Position numbers and translations under genes: made by a program. A stretch of 64,000 nucleotides of DNA from CP2-2F sp034436355 (lineage in GTDB: Bacteria; Chloroflexota; Anaerolineae; Aggregatilineales; UBA2796): the NCBI GenBank assembly GCA_034436355.1, contig DAOTVQ010000019.1:1-64000 (forward strand), read 5' to 3'. Shown here piece by piece: positions 8,374 to 16,625 of this stretch (its first letter is position 1; each line of letters opens with the position of its first letter). Below the pieces are notes generated by a model, which ran no database searches, was not told where the DNA came from, and was given only the letters and a program-made list of their open reading frames with translations.

Positions 8374-10398
8374 TCACTCTGCCTTGAGCAGCACCAAGCG
8401 CACATCACGCGGATTGCCTGATGTGCCGCTGATTAAAAGCAGATCGTAGCGCATCCCAACCACAATCTCCACGTCTGCCAACTCCGCTAAGGGCGTGCCA
8501 TCTATGGCACTGCGTGCCGTGAAGGTGTAAGTGTTGGCGCGCAGCGTCACAATGCTGGAGATACCGCCGTATTCCAAACGTGCGAAATATTGTGAGGCAC
8601 GCGGCGTTGGCGTTGGGCGATCACCAAAGAGTGCGCTGCTGGGCGCGCTGATAGGTGACTCAACCGAGATCGGCTCAGCATCAGGTGCGGCATGGATAAC
8701 GCGCAGGGCAGCGTTGCTGGCGGTTGGGCGCGTGCGCTCTAGGGATTGCAAAAGCTGCCAGTTGCCTTCCTCGCCAAAAAAGACGATGGCAAGGTTGCCG
8801 TTCGGCGCAAATTGCAAGGTCTGCTCTACCAGCACCTGATCGGTGCCGCTGCGCTGCAAACGGATCGGGCGCATGGTGCTGTCTATGGCTAGGGCAGCCG
8901 TGCTGCTTTGGTGTGCCACATCCTTAAAAATTGGCACGTCGCCGATGATCAAATCTACGCTGATCGGTGCGGCGGCAGCATTGATCAGGCGCACATTCAG
9001 CGGGCTGCTGATGGTTGGCGTTGGCAAGGCGGCAAAGAGCGAACGAACGTCCGTGCCGATGATCAAGGGCGGCGTGTTTAAGCTGCTCAGCACAACGTAG
9101 AGGTAGCTCCAACCTTCTTGCAGGGTAAGGGTGGTTGTTTCAACGGTGCGTGCGCCCTCTGCCTCAGTGGTGTTGAAGGCAAGGTTATGCTGTCCCGCGT
9201 TTAGGCTGATCGGCGCACTCAGGGCAGCGTAGGGAATCGGTGCGCTGAGCGGCGTGCTTGGGTTCAGGGCTTGGATCGTCGCCTCTTGGCGGGCAAGGTT
9301 CAAAACGCTCAGCGAGGCGCGCCCTGCTTGTGGCAGGGCAAGGTTTTCAGAGAAAATTGCGGCACGCACTTGCCGATTATTTGAGGCTAACTGTGTGCTG
9401 TAGATAACCAACAGCCCTTGCTGATCGCCCGCTAAGGCGATGTTGCCTTCAAAGAGCGGCTGTGCATCGGCAGGGTCGGCATGTGCCAGCACACGAATGC
9501 GATAGGCACGTGCAGGCAGCGTCAGCGCCTCCAGCGCAACGCCAAAAGGAACACCTTCTGCCACAAGGCGCTCATCCAGGTAGAGATCAGCTTTGGGCAG
9601 GCTCGGCTCAGCGTTTACAACACGCAGTTTGCCCTCACGCGGCGTTGGCAGCGTCAGTGTTGCAAGGCGCGGCGCGCTGAGTGTGCCGTAGAGGATCAGC
9701 ATGACTGAATCGCGGGCGGTAAGCGCCAGTGGTGCGGCAAGCAGCTCTTGGCTATCGCGCAGGAAGCGTGCGTTGTAGCGGCGAGCGATCACCTCGCGGG
9801 CGGCGGTGCTTTGCCCGCCGCTTTGTGCAGCACCAATTGGAATATCCGCATCAAGGAAAACGCTAAGCGCCACGTCTTCAACCAAGGCATTAATGGCAGC
9901 CACGCGCCCCTCGCCAAGCGCGGTGGAGCGTAAATCTTGCGGGTAGCGCAGGGCGCGCAGCGTTTCGCCTTCTGGGCGCAGCACATAGAGGATCGTCTCG
10001 TTGGCGCGCACGCGGATCGTCTCGCGCAGCAAAGCGTCTGCCTGATTCACATCAGCGCGGGCAGGCACAACGCGCAGCACATACTCACCTTCGTTCAACG
10101 GCAGCGGCAGCGAAAAATCGCCATAGGGCAGGCGCAGCGCAGCGGCAGAGCCTTCCAGGTAGACATCCAACGGCGCAAGGTCGGGTGCGGCATGGAAGAA
10201 GCGCACCGTGGCGCGTTCGGTTGCCTCTGGCACGGCAGTGGGCAGCGGTGCCGGCGTGGGCGTGTTGGTTGGCAACGGTGTGGCAGTGGGAGTTTGTGTA
10301 AGTGTGGCGGTCGGGGTGGCAGTTGGCTCAGGCGGTGCGCCACAGGCACTGAAGGTTGCCAACAGCAGCAGCAGCAAAAACAGACGAGAGCGGCTCAT
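8374..10398 (-). CDS. Lipoprotein with multiple DUF4397 domains
   Basis: 674 aa from ATG at 10398, chosen because GGAG lies six bases upstream and a lipoprotein signal follows immediately (hydrophobic LLLLLLLATFSAC, lipobox FSAC). A Thr/Pro-rich linker (about residues 25-60) leads to repeated beta-sandwich units that start with the family hallmark V-R-x-x-H-A-x-P-D: VRFFHAAPDLAPLDVYLEG near the N-terminus and LRVIHAAPDAEPISVES near the C-terminus, with about four more divergent copies between. Expected at the outer face of the cytoplasmic membrane or in the wall. DUF4397 proteins have no established biochemical role. It lies 61 bp downstream of the small GTPase gene and may be co-transcribed with it. 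Confidence 0.88.
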   Translation of the reverse strand: MSRSRLFLLLLLLATFSACGAPPEPTATPTATLTQTPTATPLPTNTPTPAPLPTAVPEATERATVRFFHAAPDLAPLDVYLEGSAAALRLPYGDFSLPLPLNEGEYVLRVVPARADVNQADALLRETIRVRANETILYVLRPEGETLRALRYPQDLRSTALGEGRVAAINALVEDVALSVFLDADIPIGAAQSGGQSTAAREVIARRYNARFLRDSQELLAAPLALTARDSVMLILYGTLSAPRLATLTLPTPREGKLRVVNAEPSLPKADLYLDERLVAEGVPFGVALEALTLPARAYRIRVLAHADPADAQPLFEGNIALAGDQQGLLVIYSTQLASNNRQVRAAIFSENLALPQAGRASLSVLNLARQEATIQALNPSTPLSAPIPYAALSAPISLNAGQHNLAFNTTEAEGARTVETTTLTLQEGWSYLYVVLSSLNTPPLIIGTDVRSLFAALPTPTISSPLNVRLINAAAAPISVDLIIGDVPIFKDVAHQSSTAALAIDSTMRPIRLQRSGTDQVLVEQTLQFAPNGNLAIVFFGEEGNWQLLQSLERTRPTASNAALRVIHAAPDAEPISVESPISAPSSALFGDRPTPTPRASQYFARLEYGGISSIVTLRANTYTFTARSAIDGTPLAELADVEIVVGMRYDLLLISGTSGNPRDVRLVLLKAE

Positions 10399-10459
10399 GA
10401 TTATCTCCGCAATAGATCGGGAAAGGATAGGGTGCGCCATTTTACCGAACACCCGCCGA

Positions 10460-11008
10460 TCAGGCGCCTGCATCGTCGGTGCCGAAGGTGCGTTCGATCT
10501 CAGCGATCAGGCTGTCAAGGCGCTCAATCTCATGGCGCACGGAGAATAGCAGTTGTAAAAAGGCGGCACGCACGCTGCTTGGCTTGGTGGCTTGGCAGCC
10601 CGTCACATACACCATTGATTCCATGCCGATCCACGCGCCAACTTGTTCGGGCGTTGCCGCACCGAGCAAATCTTGCTTGTTAGCAACGATCAGGGTTGGC
10701 ACCAGTGCATAGCCGCGTGAGTGCGCTAACATCACACGCGCCATACTCCACGATTCCTGATCAGCGCTATCCACAAGGATGATGTAGCCGAGAATATCGC
10801 GCTGTGCGATCTCCAGCAGGCGGTCAAAACGGGAGGCTTCAATTGAGGTCAACACTTGCAGATCAAGCGTATCATCCACCACAAATTGGCGGTATTCGAT
10901 ACCATTTTCCCGATCCACGATCAGCCCTTCGGGAATGCCAAGCGAGTGTAGAAAAGTGGTTTTGCCCGAACCTTCTGGACCTGCAATATAAACGTAGAGA
11001 GTCGTCAT
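10460..11008 (-). CDS. Small GTPase-like P-loop protein
   Basis: 182 aa from ATG at 11008 (GGAG close upstream). The Walker A motif GPEGSGKT is at 10-17 and the guanine-specificity NKQD at 110-113, preceded by a strand and VDSAD (79-83) as in MglA, Arf and SR-beta-type GTPases. The G3 motif DxxG is not visible; that region reads DDTLDLQVLTSIEASRFDRL. Nucleotide hydrolysis or switch II behaviour may therefore differ. Prokaryotic GTPases of this type often act with roadblock/LC7 proteins, but none is adjacent. It precedes the DUF4397 lipoprotein. Confidence 0.83.
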   Translation of the reverse strand: MTTLYVYIAGPEGSGKTTFLHSLGIPEGLIVDRENGIEYRQFVVDDTLDLQVLTSIEASRFDRLLEIAQRDILGYIILVDSADQESWSMARVMLAHSRGYALVPTLIVANKQDLLGAATPEQVGAWIGMESMVYVTGCQATKPSSVRAAFLQLLFSVRHEIERLDSLIAEIERTFGTDDAGA

Positions 11009-11156
11009 AAGCGCTCCGTTGGCTGTGCGCGCTGTGCCATGTATATGCGGGTAGTTTACCACAGGTGTGCGCATGGTGCGAAATAGGACAAAATGCCCGC
11101 CGGTGAAGCGCCTGCCGATGCGTTGCGGTAAGTTGCCTAACAGAAGCATTCCGTAA

Positions 11157-11186
11157 TTGACTTGTAACACTAAGTTATGCTACAGT
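11157..11186 (+). promoter_or_regulatory. Candidate sigma70-type promoter for the DUF4258 gene
   Basis: TTGACT (11157-11162), 18-bp spacer, TACAGT (11181-11186). Its place about 85 bp ahead of the TTG start at 11271 fits. Judged by eye only. Confidence 0.35.
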
Positions 11187-11270
11187 TTTCGGAGTTCGCT
11201 CTTTTACATTGAGCATAACAGTTTGGCAGACCTACGCAGCCAGTTTGAGTTGTTGGAAAGGTGTTTCACT

Positions 11271-11570
11271 TTGAACATTTGCCTACATGCAACCGAGCGC
11301 TGCGCGCAGCGGAACCTGACCCCTGCTGAGATTGAGTATGTGATTGCACACGGTGAAGTAATGCACAATGCCGGTGCGATCATCTACTTTCTGGGCAGAA
11401 AAAACGTTCCCAAGTCCGACCGTCGTAACCAACGCATCCAGCAGCTAGTTGGCACAAATGTGTTAGTTAGCTCAGATGGGGCAGAAATTATTACGGTTTA
11501 CCGCAACCGGAATGGGTTAAAAGAACACCGCCAAAAATCGAAGTATCGTAAGCCGCGTCAGGCAGCCTAG
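11271..11570 (+). CDS. DUF4258-like small protein
   Basis: 99 aa if it starts at TTG 11271, which has GGAAAGG about ten bases upstream; the frame is open further 5' but there overlaps a likely promoter. The pattern is HATERCAQRNLTPAEIEYVI near the start, then a beta-rich middle and NVLVSSDGAEIITVYRN near the end, which resembles DUF4258 proteins. Some relatives are compared with RelE/BrnT-type toxins. No antitoxin gene adjoins, so toxin activity is not claimed. The C-terminus is very basic. It is a solitary gene. Confidence 0.65.
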   Translation: MNICLHATERCAQRNLTPAEIEYVIAHGEVMHNAGAIIYFLGRKNVPKSDRRNQRIQQLVGTNVLVSSDGAEIITVYRNRNGLKEHRQKSKYRKPRQAA

Positions 11571-11705
11571 CCGGCGGTTCGTTGTTCTGAAATCTCCAGC
11601 CTTTTAAGCGGCGGTCTGCCAAGCTGTAATGCACCCTCTCGCACACATCCAACCTTATCCTGCTAAAATAGAAAAACCGACCCAAATTGTGACTAAGGAT
11701 TGTCT

Positions 11706-13601
11706 ATGCTCCGCCGTTTTGCGCTTTTTGTAGCTCTTATCGCGCTTTTTGCCGCGCCTATGCCACACACCCATGCCCAAACATCCACCCTCACCCTGAC
11801 TGATTGTGAACTGCCCATCGGCGCACAAGGCACCCAGAAACAAGCTGCCAAGTGCGGCGTGCTGAGCGTGCCTGAAGATTACAGCACACCCGACGGACGG
11901 CAAATCGAAATTCATGTTGCCGTTGTGCCTGCCCGCAACAGCGAGTCGCGCCGCGCACCGATCTTCCATTTTGAAGGCGGCCCCGGCGCCAGTGCCATCG
12001 AATACTATGGCTTAGCATGGTATTCTGCTTATGTAGATTTGAACGAACAGCATGATATTGTGCTGATTGATCAGCGTGGCACGGGCAAATCAGCCTCGCT
12101 GCAATGCACCGAAATCACTAATGCCGCCTTTGATGACCTTGCCCGCGATCTTTCGCCTGAAACAGAGCTTGAAGAAAGCAAACAGCGCCTTGCCGCGTGC
12201 CTAACACGCCTTGCCGCAACCAATGATCCGCAGCACTACATCACAGCGAACCTTGCCCGTGATACAGATGCTGTGCGTGCCGCGCTCGGCTATGAGAAGA
12301 TTAATCTGTTCGGCTCATCTTACGGCACATGGCTAGGGCAGTTCTATTTGCGGCAGTTCGGAGCCAACGTGAACGCTGCCGTGTTGGAAGGCACCGTCGG
12401 ACCTTGGGACAAACCATTCTTGTTGGCAAATACCCATGCTGAGGCTGCCATTCAGCGCGTCTTTGATCTGTGCGCCGCCGATGCCGCTTGCAACCGTGCC
12501 TACCCTGATCTGAACGCCAAACTTGCCCAAGCACTGGCGCGCCTACAGACGCCTGTGCGCGTTACTGGCACCAGTTCCCTAACGGGCAAGAGCTATCCTG
12601 TCGTCCTCAATGCGCCGCGCTTGCTCACTGCCCTGCGGACGATGCCCTACCAAGCCAGCCTGATCGGTTCACTGCCGCAGGCTGTTAGCCAAGCAGCCAG
12701 TGGCACCTACACGCTGCCTGCCACCGTCCTGATCGCCGCCGCGGAGCAGCCGATCAGCTATGGCATGAATCTGAGTATTGTGTGCGCGGAAGATGCCGCC
12801 TTTTACACTGAAGCGCTGCTAGAGAGTATTCCCCAAAGTGCGATGTTTAGCGGTGTGCCAACCGATACCTACACGGATGTCTGCCGCGTTTGGCGCAGTG
12901 CTGAGTTAGAAGCGGCTGATGTTGCGCCGATCAGTTCAGACGTGCCAACCCTGTTCCTCAGCGGCGATTTTGATCCAATCACGCCGCCCGCTTTCACAGA
13001 GGCAACGCAAGCCCGTTTTCCCAACAGCAGCGTGGCACGCTTCCCGAATCAAGGGCATACCATCCTGCCCAATAACCTGTGCGCGCAGCGCCTTGTAAGC
13101 GCCTTCTACACTGATCCAAGCCTACATGATACAGCTTGCACCGCCAACGACGCAGCCATCGCCTTTGTTGGCGCGCTGCGCTTTGACTATGAGACGTTCA
13201 TTGGCGAGGCGTTTTCGGTGCGTGTGCCAAAAGGCTGGCAAAACGATGGCACCGGCGGCGGAATGCTCTTTTTCAGCAGCACGGAAGGCGAAGGCGCACC
13301 CGATCTGCTGGGTGTGGCGCTCTATGATGTTGCCGGCGGCGCGCCACTCCAAAAGGCAGCCTTCGAGTCGATCAGCGGCAGGTATCGCAACCTCTCTGAG
13401 CAAGCAACCATCGCGCAGCTTGGCGTTACCATCGCGCAGTACACTTTCAGCACTGATCAGGAAGTCTACATTGGCGCGCTGATCACCTTCGGTTTCGGTG
13501 GGCAATCGCGTGCGGTGTGGTATGCCGCACCTGCTAACCGCTTCACAGCAGGCTTTAGCAGTGTTGCCGTCGAGGTGTTCGGCTCAATCTTCCCGCGCTA
13601 G
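11706..13601 (+). CDS. Secreted alpha/beta-hydrolase peptidase (S33/TAP-like)
   Basis: 631 aa from ATG at 11706, with AAGGA six bases upstream. A signal peptide (RRFALFVALIALFAAPMPHTHA) indicates export. The alpha/beta hydrolase core has HFEGGPGAS, DQRGTG and nucleophile GSSYGTWLGQF. A TAP-like C-terminal lid region follows (PTLFLSGDFDPITPP, then NQGHTILPN with the catalytic His). This arrangement is that of tripeptidyl or prolyl aminopeptidases of the S33 clan. About 110 further residues follow the hydrolase and are unassigned. The 3' end overlaps the converging PyrE-like gene by 18 bp. Confidence 0.9.
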   Translation: MLRRFALFVALIALFAAPMPHTHAQTSTLTLTDCELPIGAQGTQKQAAKCGVLSVPEDYSTPDGRQIEIHVAVVPARNSESRRAPIFHFEGGPGASAIEYYGLAWYSAYVDLNEQHDIVLIDQRGTGKSASLQCTEITNAAFDDLARDLSPETELEESKQRLAACLTRLAATNDPQHYITANLARDTDAVRAALGYEKINLFGSSYGTWLGQFYLRQFGANVNAAVLEGTVGPWDKPFLLANTHAEAAIQRVFDLCAADAACNRAYPDLNAKLAQALARLQTPVRVTGTSSLTGKSYPVVLNAPRLLTALRTMPYQASLIGSLPQAVSQAASGTYTLPATVLIAAAEQPISYGMNLSIVCAEDAAFYTEALLESIPQSAMFSGVPTDTYTDVCRVWRSAELEAADVAPISSDVPTLFLSGDFDPITPPAFTEATQARFPNSSVARFPNQGHTILPNNLCAQRLVSAFYTDPSLHDTACTANDAAIAFVGALRFDYETFIGEAFSVRVPKGWQNDGTGGGMLFFSSTEGEGAPDLLGVALYDVAGGAPLQKAAFESISGRYRNLSEQATIAQLGVTIAQYTFSTDQEVYIGALITFGFGGQSRAVWYAAPANRFTAGFSSVAVEVFGSIFPR

Positions 13602-14165
13602 GGCTGCGCGGCGCTGTTCAGCTATCCATGCCTGTGTCGCAGCCTGGATAGCTGGTGTGCCATGCACGGCGGCTGCCGCTGCCATAAACGCCTGAAGGTG
13701 CTGCCAAGCCCACACGGCAACGCCTTCGGGCAGCAGCGCGCCGATCTGCCAATCCAACACGGCAAGCACAGCCTCCACATGCAAGCCATGCCGCCGCACG
13801 CGCCGAATCAACGCTGACTCTGCCGCGCCATCCGTCAGGTTATCAGTCAGCAGCAGCGTCGGCACATTGTAATCATAAGCGCCTTCGACATGCTCAGGCT
13901 CATTCGGTGAGACGAACACAAGCGGCATTTCAGCTTGCAAACTGAGCGCTGTGCCAAGCGGCAGGGCAGCAGGCATTGGCAGCAAGTGGCTCATGCCCGC
14001 CTGTTTCGCCAACGGCAGCAGTTCAGCGCTGAGGGCAGCCAGCAGTGATGGATAAGAGGGCAGCAGACGCCAATCAAGGCGGAAGGGTGCAAAACTGCCA
14101 CTGGCTGTGGCAAACTGACCAAACTGCACAACGCCGATATGTGCCAAGCGTTCGATCAAGCTCAT
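13584..14165 (-). CDS. Orotate phosphoribosyltransferase-like protein, active site degraded
   Basis: 193 aa starting at ATG 14165, which overlaps the stop of the PyrF-like gene by ATGA. The N-terminal half follows OPRTase: GVVQFGQFATASG, then RLLPSYPSLL and MPAALPLGTAL. The functional parts are eroded. The Arg/Lys-rich PRPP loop (PRKE...K) reads PLVFVSPNEPEH, and the VxDDxxTTGGS signature reads LLLTDNLTDGAAES. Phosphoribosyl transfer is therefore doubtful. In many bacteria the equivalent pair makes UMP from orotate. Here both members of the pair are degraded together, which suggests a shared non-catalytic role (inference). Confidence 0.75.
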   Translation of the reverse strand: MSLIERLAHIGVVQFGQFATASGSFAPFRLDWRLLPSYPSLLAALSAELLPLAKQAGMSHLLPMPAALPLGTALSLQAEMPLVFVSPNEPEHVEGAYDYNVPTLLLTDNLTDGAAESALIRRVRRHGLHVEAVLAVLDWQIGALLPEGVAVWAWQHLQAFMAAAAAVHGTPAIQAATQAWIAEQRRAALARED

Positions 14166-14776
14166 GCGCGCACCGTCTGATCGCGCAGTTCGGCTGCCGC
14201 GGCGCGCAGCGCATCCGCAAAGGCAAGCGTCCGCACGCCATAGAGTGCCGCACCAAAGTGCCATACTAGGCTCAGCTCGGCAAGCTGTACTATGCGCGTT
14301 TCCGCGTCCAGATCAGCATATGTGCCAAGCTGCGCCGCAAAGTGTGGCGGAATCGGCATTCCGTGCGGCACAAAGGCGCCATACTGCGCTTGTGCCAGAT
14401 AAGGCGCGGCGTAATCAGCGCTGCTGAGCGTCACTGCATCTGCGCCAAGGGCGTCCTCAAAGGTGGCGCGCACATAGTCCGTGCTGGCAAATGGCGCGTG
14501 CAGCACCTTCAAAATACCCTGCGGCACGTAGGCAAGCGTGCGTTCTAGCGCCACAACTCCGGCTGCGCCAATGGCAAGATAAGCGCTCAGGTGAAAGACG
14601 TAGGCGCAAGCAAGGTCAGCCGTTGTGTTGATGATCAACTTGCCCAGTGGCAAAAACGGATCGTCAATCTTGGCGACGGCTGCTGGCAGCTTATCTAAGG
14701 CAGGCGCGATGCCAATTGCCAAACTGCCGCCGCTGCGCGTCTGTGCGGCGCGCAAACGCTCTACGAAAGCTGGCAT
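14162..14776 (-). CDS. Type 2 OMP-decarboxylase-like protein lacking catalytic residues
   Basis: 204 aa from ATG 14776, placed five bases after the fumarase stop. It aligns with type 2 (actinobacterial/Chloroflexus-type) OMP decarboxylase: FVERLRAAQ, IGIAPALDKLPAAV, INTTADLACAYVFHLSAY, then FEDALGADAVTL. The active residues are missing. The substrate-binding Asp of VGLDP is Ala (IGIAP), the Lys of CAYKP is Val (CAYVF), and the catalytic D-x-K-x-x-D segment is replaced around KVLHAPFAST. It is also shorter than the usual 260-280 aa. Decarboxylation is not expected. Coupled to the PyrE-like gene; operon with fumarase alpha. Confidence 0.8.
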   Translation of the reverse strand: MPAFVERLRAAQTRSGGSLAIGIAPALDKLPAAVAKIDDPFLPLGKLIINTTADLACAYVFHLSAYLAIGAAGVVALERTLAYVPQGILKVLHAPFASTDYVRATFEDALGADAVTLSSADYAAPYLAQAQYGAFVPHGMPIPPHFAAQLGTYADLDAETRIVQLAELSLVWHFGAALYGVRTLAFADALRAAAAELRDQTVRA

Positions 14777-14781
14777 GAAAG

Positions 14782-15738
14782 CTACCACTCCACCGTGGCA
14801 CGCCGATAGTAGGGCGTGAACCACTGCGGATCATCGCGGTAGGCGTGCGTGCCGTCCGGGAAAATCCGCACAACAGCGCGCCGTGTGGCATGGCAGAAGT
14901 GATGCACCGACATCGGCATTCCACCTGTATGCGCGTAGGCGCACTCAATCTTTACGCCAGCAATCGCTGTGCCACCCGGAAAACCCATCGGACCGAACCC
15001 AGCGCGGTTACCGAGTTCGGTGAGTTCTTCTTCTAATTCTGCCACCAATGGATCAGGGTTGCGATCTGGCACATAGCGCAAGCAGGCAGCCTCTTTGCCC
15101 AAACGGAAGCAGGTATCTTTGGTGCCGCCCAGCCCAATGCCCACCACCGAAGGCGGACATGCCAAGCCGCGCCGATTGAACTCTGCCACCACATCAAGGA
15201 AGAAGCGTTTGATACCTTTCACGCCATCGCTGGGGAACAGCATACGGTAATCACTACCGAACAAGCCGCCTTTATGCACCGCGATGATGTCTATCCAGTC
15301 TGCTTCTGGTTCATAGGTGTAGGTGACCTCTGGTGCGTGCATCCCCACATTGTTATCATGATCCACGCGAGTGAGCGGATGCACACGGTTCGGGCGCAGG
15401 GGCATCTTCTGGGTGATGTTTGCCACAGCGCGGCGCAGGGCGTTCTCAAAACCGACCATGCCGCCTTCAATACGCGGCGCCTCGTTACCAATCTTCACAT
15501 AGTAGCGCGGCAAGCCCGTATCGCCGCACATGGGGCGTCCACTCTCAATAGCGAGTTCGGCATTTGCCTTAATCTGCTCCAGCACCAAGAGGCTGAGTGG
15601 CTCAGTCTCCATGGCAATGAGTTGATCAAAGCGGTTCATCACATCAGCAGGAATCGCCATTGCCGCTTTTTTGTTCAGCGCAAAGGCGATTTCTTCAATA
15701 AGCCCAACAGGAATAGCATCACGGGTTAAGGTGGTCAC
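14782..15738 (-). CDS. Class I fumarate hydratase, alpha (N-terminal) subunit type
   Basis: 318 aa from GTG 15738, preferred because GAGG lies nine bases upstream; GTG 15753 is possible. [4Fe-4S] hydro-lyase family of class I fumarase and L-tartrate dehydratase. Visible motifs are MCGDTGLP, CPPSVVGIGLGGTKDTC, FGPMGFPGGTA and the MPMSVHHFCHATRR stretch, so the cluster Cys residues appear kept. It would hydrate fumarate to malate together with a beta subunit, which is not in this window. It is longer than typical alpha subunits (about 280 aa). First gene of a unit followed by the PyrF-like and PyrE-like genes. The tartrate or mesaconate alternative cannot be excluded. Confidence 0.88.
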   Translation of the reverse strand: MTTLTRDAIPVGLIEEIAFALNKKAAMAIPADVMNRFDQLIAMETEPLSLLVLEQIKANAELAIESGRPMCGDTGLPRYYVKIGNEAPRIEGGMVGFENALRRAVANITQKMPLRPNRVHPLTRVDHDNNVGMHAPEVTYTYEPEADWIDIIAVHKGGLFGSDYRMLFPSDGVKGIKRFFLDVVAEFNRRGLACPPSVVGIGLGGTKDTCFRLGKEAACLRYVPDRNPDPLVAELEEELTELGNRAGFGPMGFPGGTAIAGVKIECAYAHTGGMPMSVHHFCHATRRAVVRIFPDGTHAYRDDPQWFTPYYRRATVEW

Positions 15739-15905
15739 GGCGTACAACCTCACACAACAAAAGAATGGGTGTAGTGTACCGCATTTTAGGCGCGCTGCGT
15801 ATGCCGAGTGCCGCCGTAAGCGCCCGCCCTGATTGCCGTTGGGTTGGTGATGGCGATCATATCCGCGCCATATGACTCGGCGGCAAATTGTAGAGTTTGT
15901 TCGTG

Positions 15906-16358
15906 CTACTGATTGGGAAAATTTCGCAAAACGTACTTGATGTATTCCGCAAGGGACATCTTATGGTGTTCCGCTAATCCCAGCAGTGCATCGTATTGCT
16001 GAATTTCCTCAGTAAACCATATCAATTCAAGGCGGCGTATGGGTTGTGTGGCGATATGTGCGTAGGCTTGCGGTGATGCCCAATAACAACTGCGGCACAT
16101 CTCGGTTGATTTCGTCGTCTGATTCGGGCAGTGTTCACACGACCACGCTTTAGCGCGATTACACGAACCGCAAAGCAGCATATAATCATGCAATTCGCGT
16201 GCTTCAGAAAGATCATCGCCAGCTACCGAATACGGCACACTGTGATCAATCTGTAGGTAGCGCGCTTCAAAACTGGCGTGGCAAACAGCACAGTGTGCGC
16301 CAAATTCTGCCAAAAGGCGCTGCTTAAATTGTTTGGTAAATGTGTGCCTTCCTGCCAT
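15906..16358 (-). CDS. HNH endonuclease (putative restriction enzyme)
   Basis: 150 aa. HNH/zinc-ribbon layout: CAVC (about 23-26), LQIDHSVPYS with the catalytic His, then LLCGSCNRAK. A second set of Cys pairs (CEHC, CRSC) follows. The C-terminal third is helical and may contribute DNA or partner contacts. It is the last gene of a three-gene unit (methylase, small wHTH protein, HNH) with gaps of only 3 and 9 bp. From that context it is most likely the restriction partner of the methylase. The start follows CGGAGCGC directly. Confidence 0.85.
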   Translation of the reverse strand: MAGRHTFTKQFKQRLLAEFGAHCAVCHASFEARYLQIDHSVPYSVAGDDLSEARELHDYMLLCGSCNRAKAWSCEHCPNQTTKSTEMCRSCYWASPQAYAHIATQPIRRLELIWFTEEIQQYDALLGLAEHHKMSLAEYIKYVLRNFPNQ

Positions 16359-16367
16359 GCGCTCCGC

Positions 16368-16622
16368 TTAAACCTGCGAGGTGTCGCCAAAGCGGTAAGC
16401 CGCAATTGTGCGCCCTTCTTTATTCTTCACTTTGAAGGTCTCAAGCGGTATACCCAGCTCACGCAGATCGCGTGCAGCGCGTGGTGGATGGTTGTAGCCG
16501 TACAGATCGGTCAGTTCTTCTGTTGTCACCGAACCATGTGCAAGGATATGTTCTGCTACAATGCGTGGACGTTTATTGCGAATGGCTGCGATAAGCGCTC
16601 TAAACTGCTCTTGATCATCCAT
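16368..16622 (-). CDS. Small winged-helix-like DNA-binding protein of the R-M unit
   Basis: 84 aa. Helix-rich with a likely winged helix: RIVAEHILAHGSVTTEELTD, then GYNHPPRAARDLRELGIPLE and a short beta-wing (IAAYRFG). It sits between methylase and nuclease genes with 3 and 9 bp gaps, so it is translated with them. It could be a controller of restriction expression or a specificity helper for the HNH nuclease; sequence alone does not decide. It lacks the classic C-protein (lambda-repressor-like) HTH pattern. Confidence 0.7.
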   Translation of the reverse strand: MDDQEQFRALIAAIRNKRPRIVAEHILAHGSVTTEELTDLYGYNHPPRAARDLRELGIPLETFKVKNKEGRTIAAYRFGDTSQV

Positions 16623-16625
16623 AGC

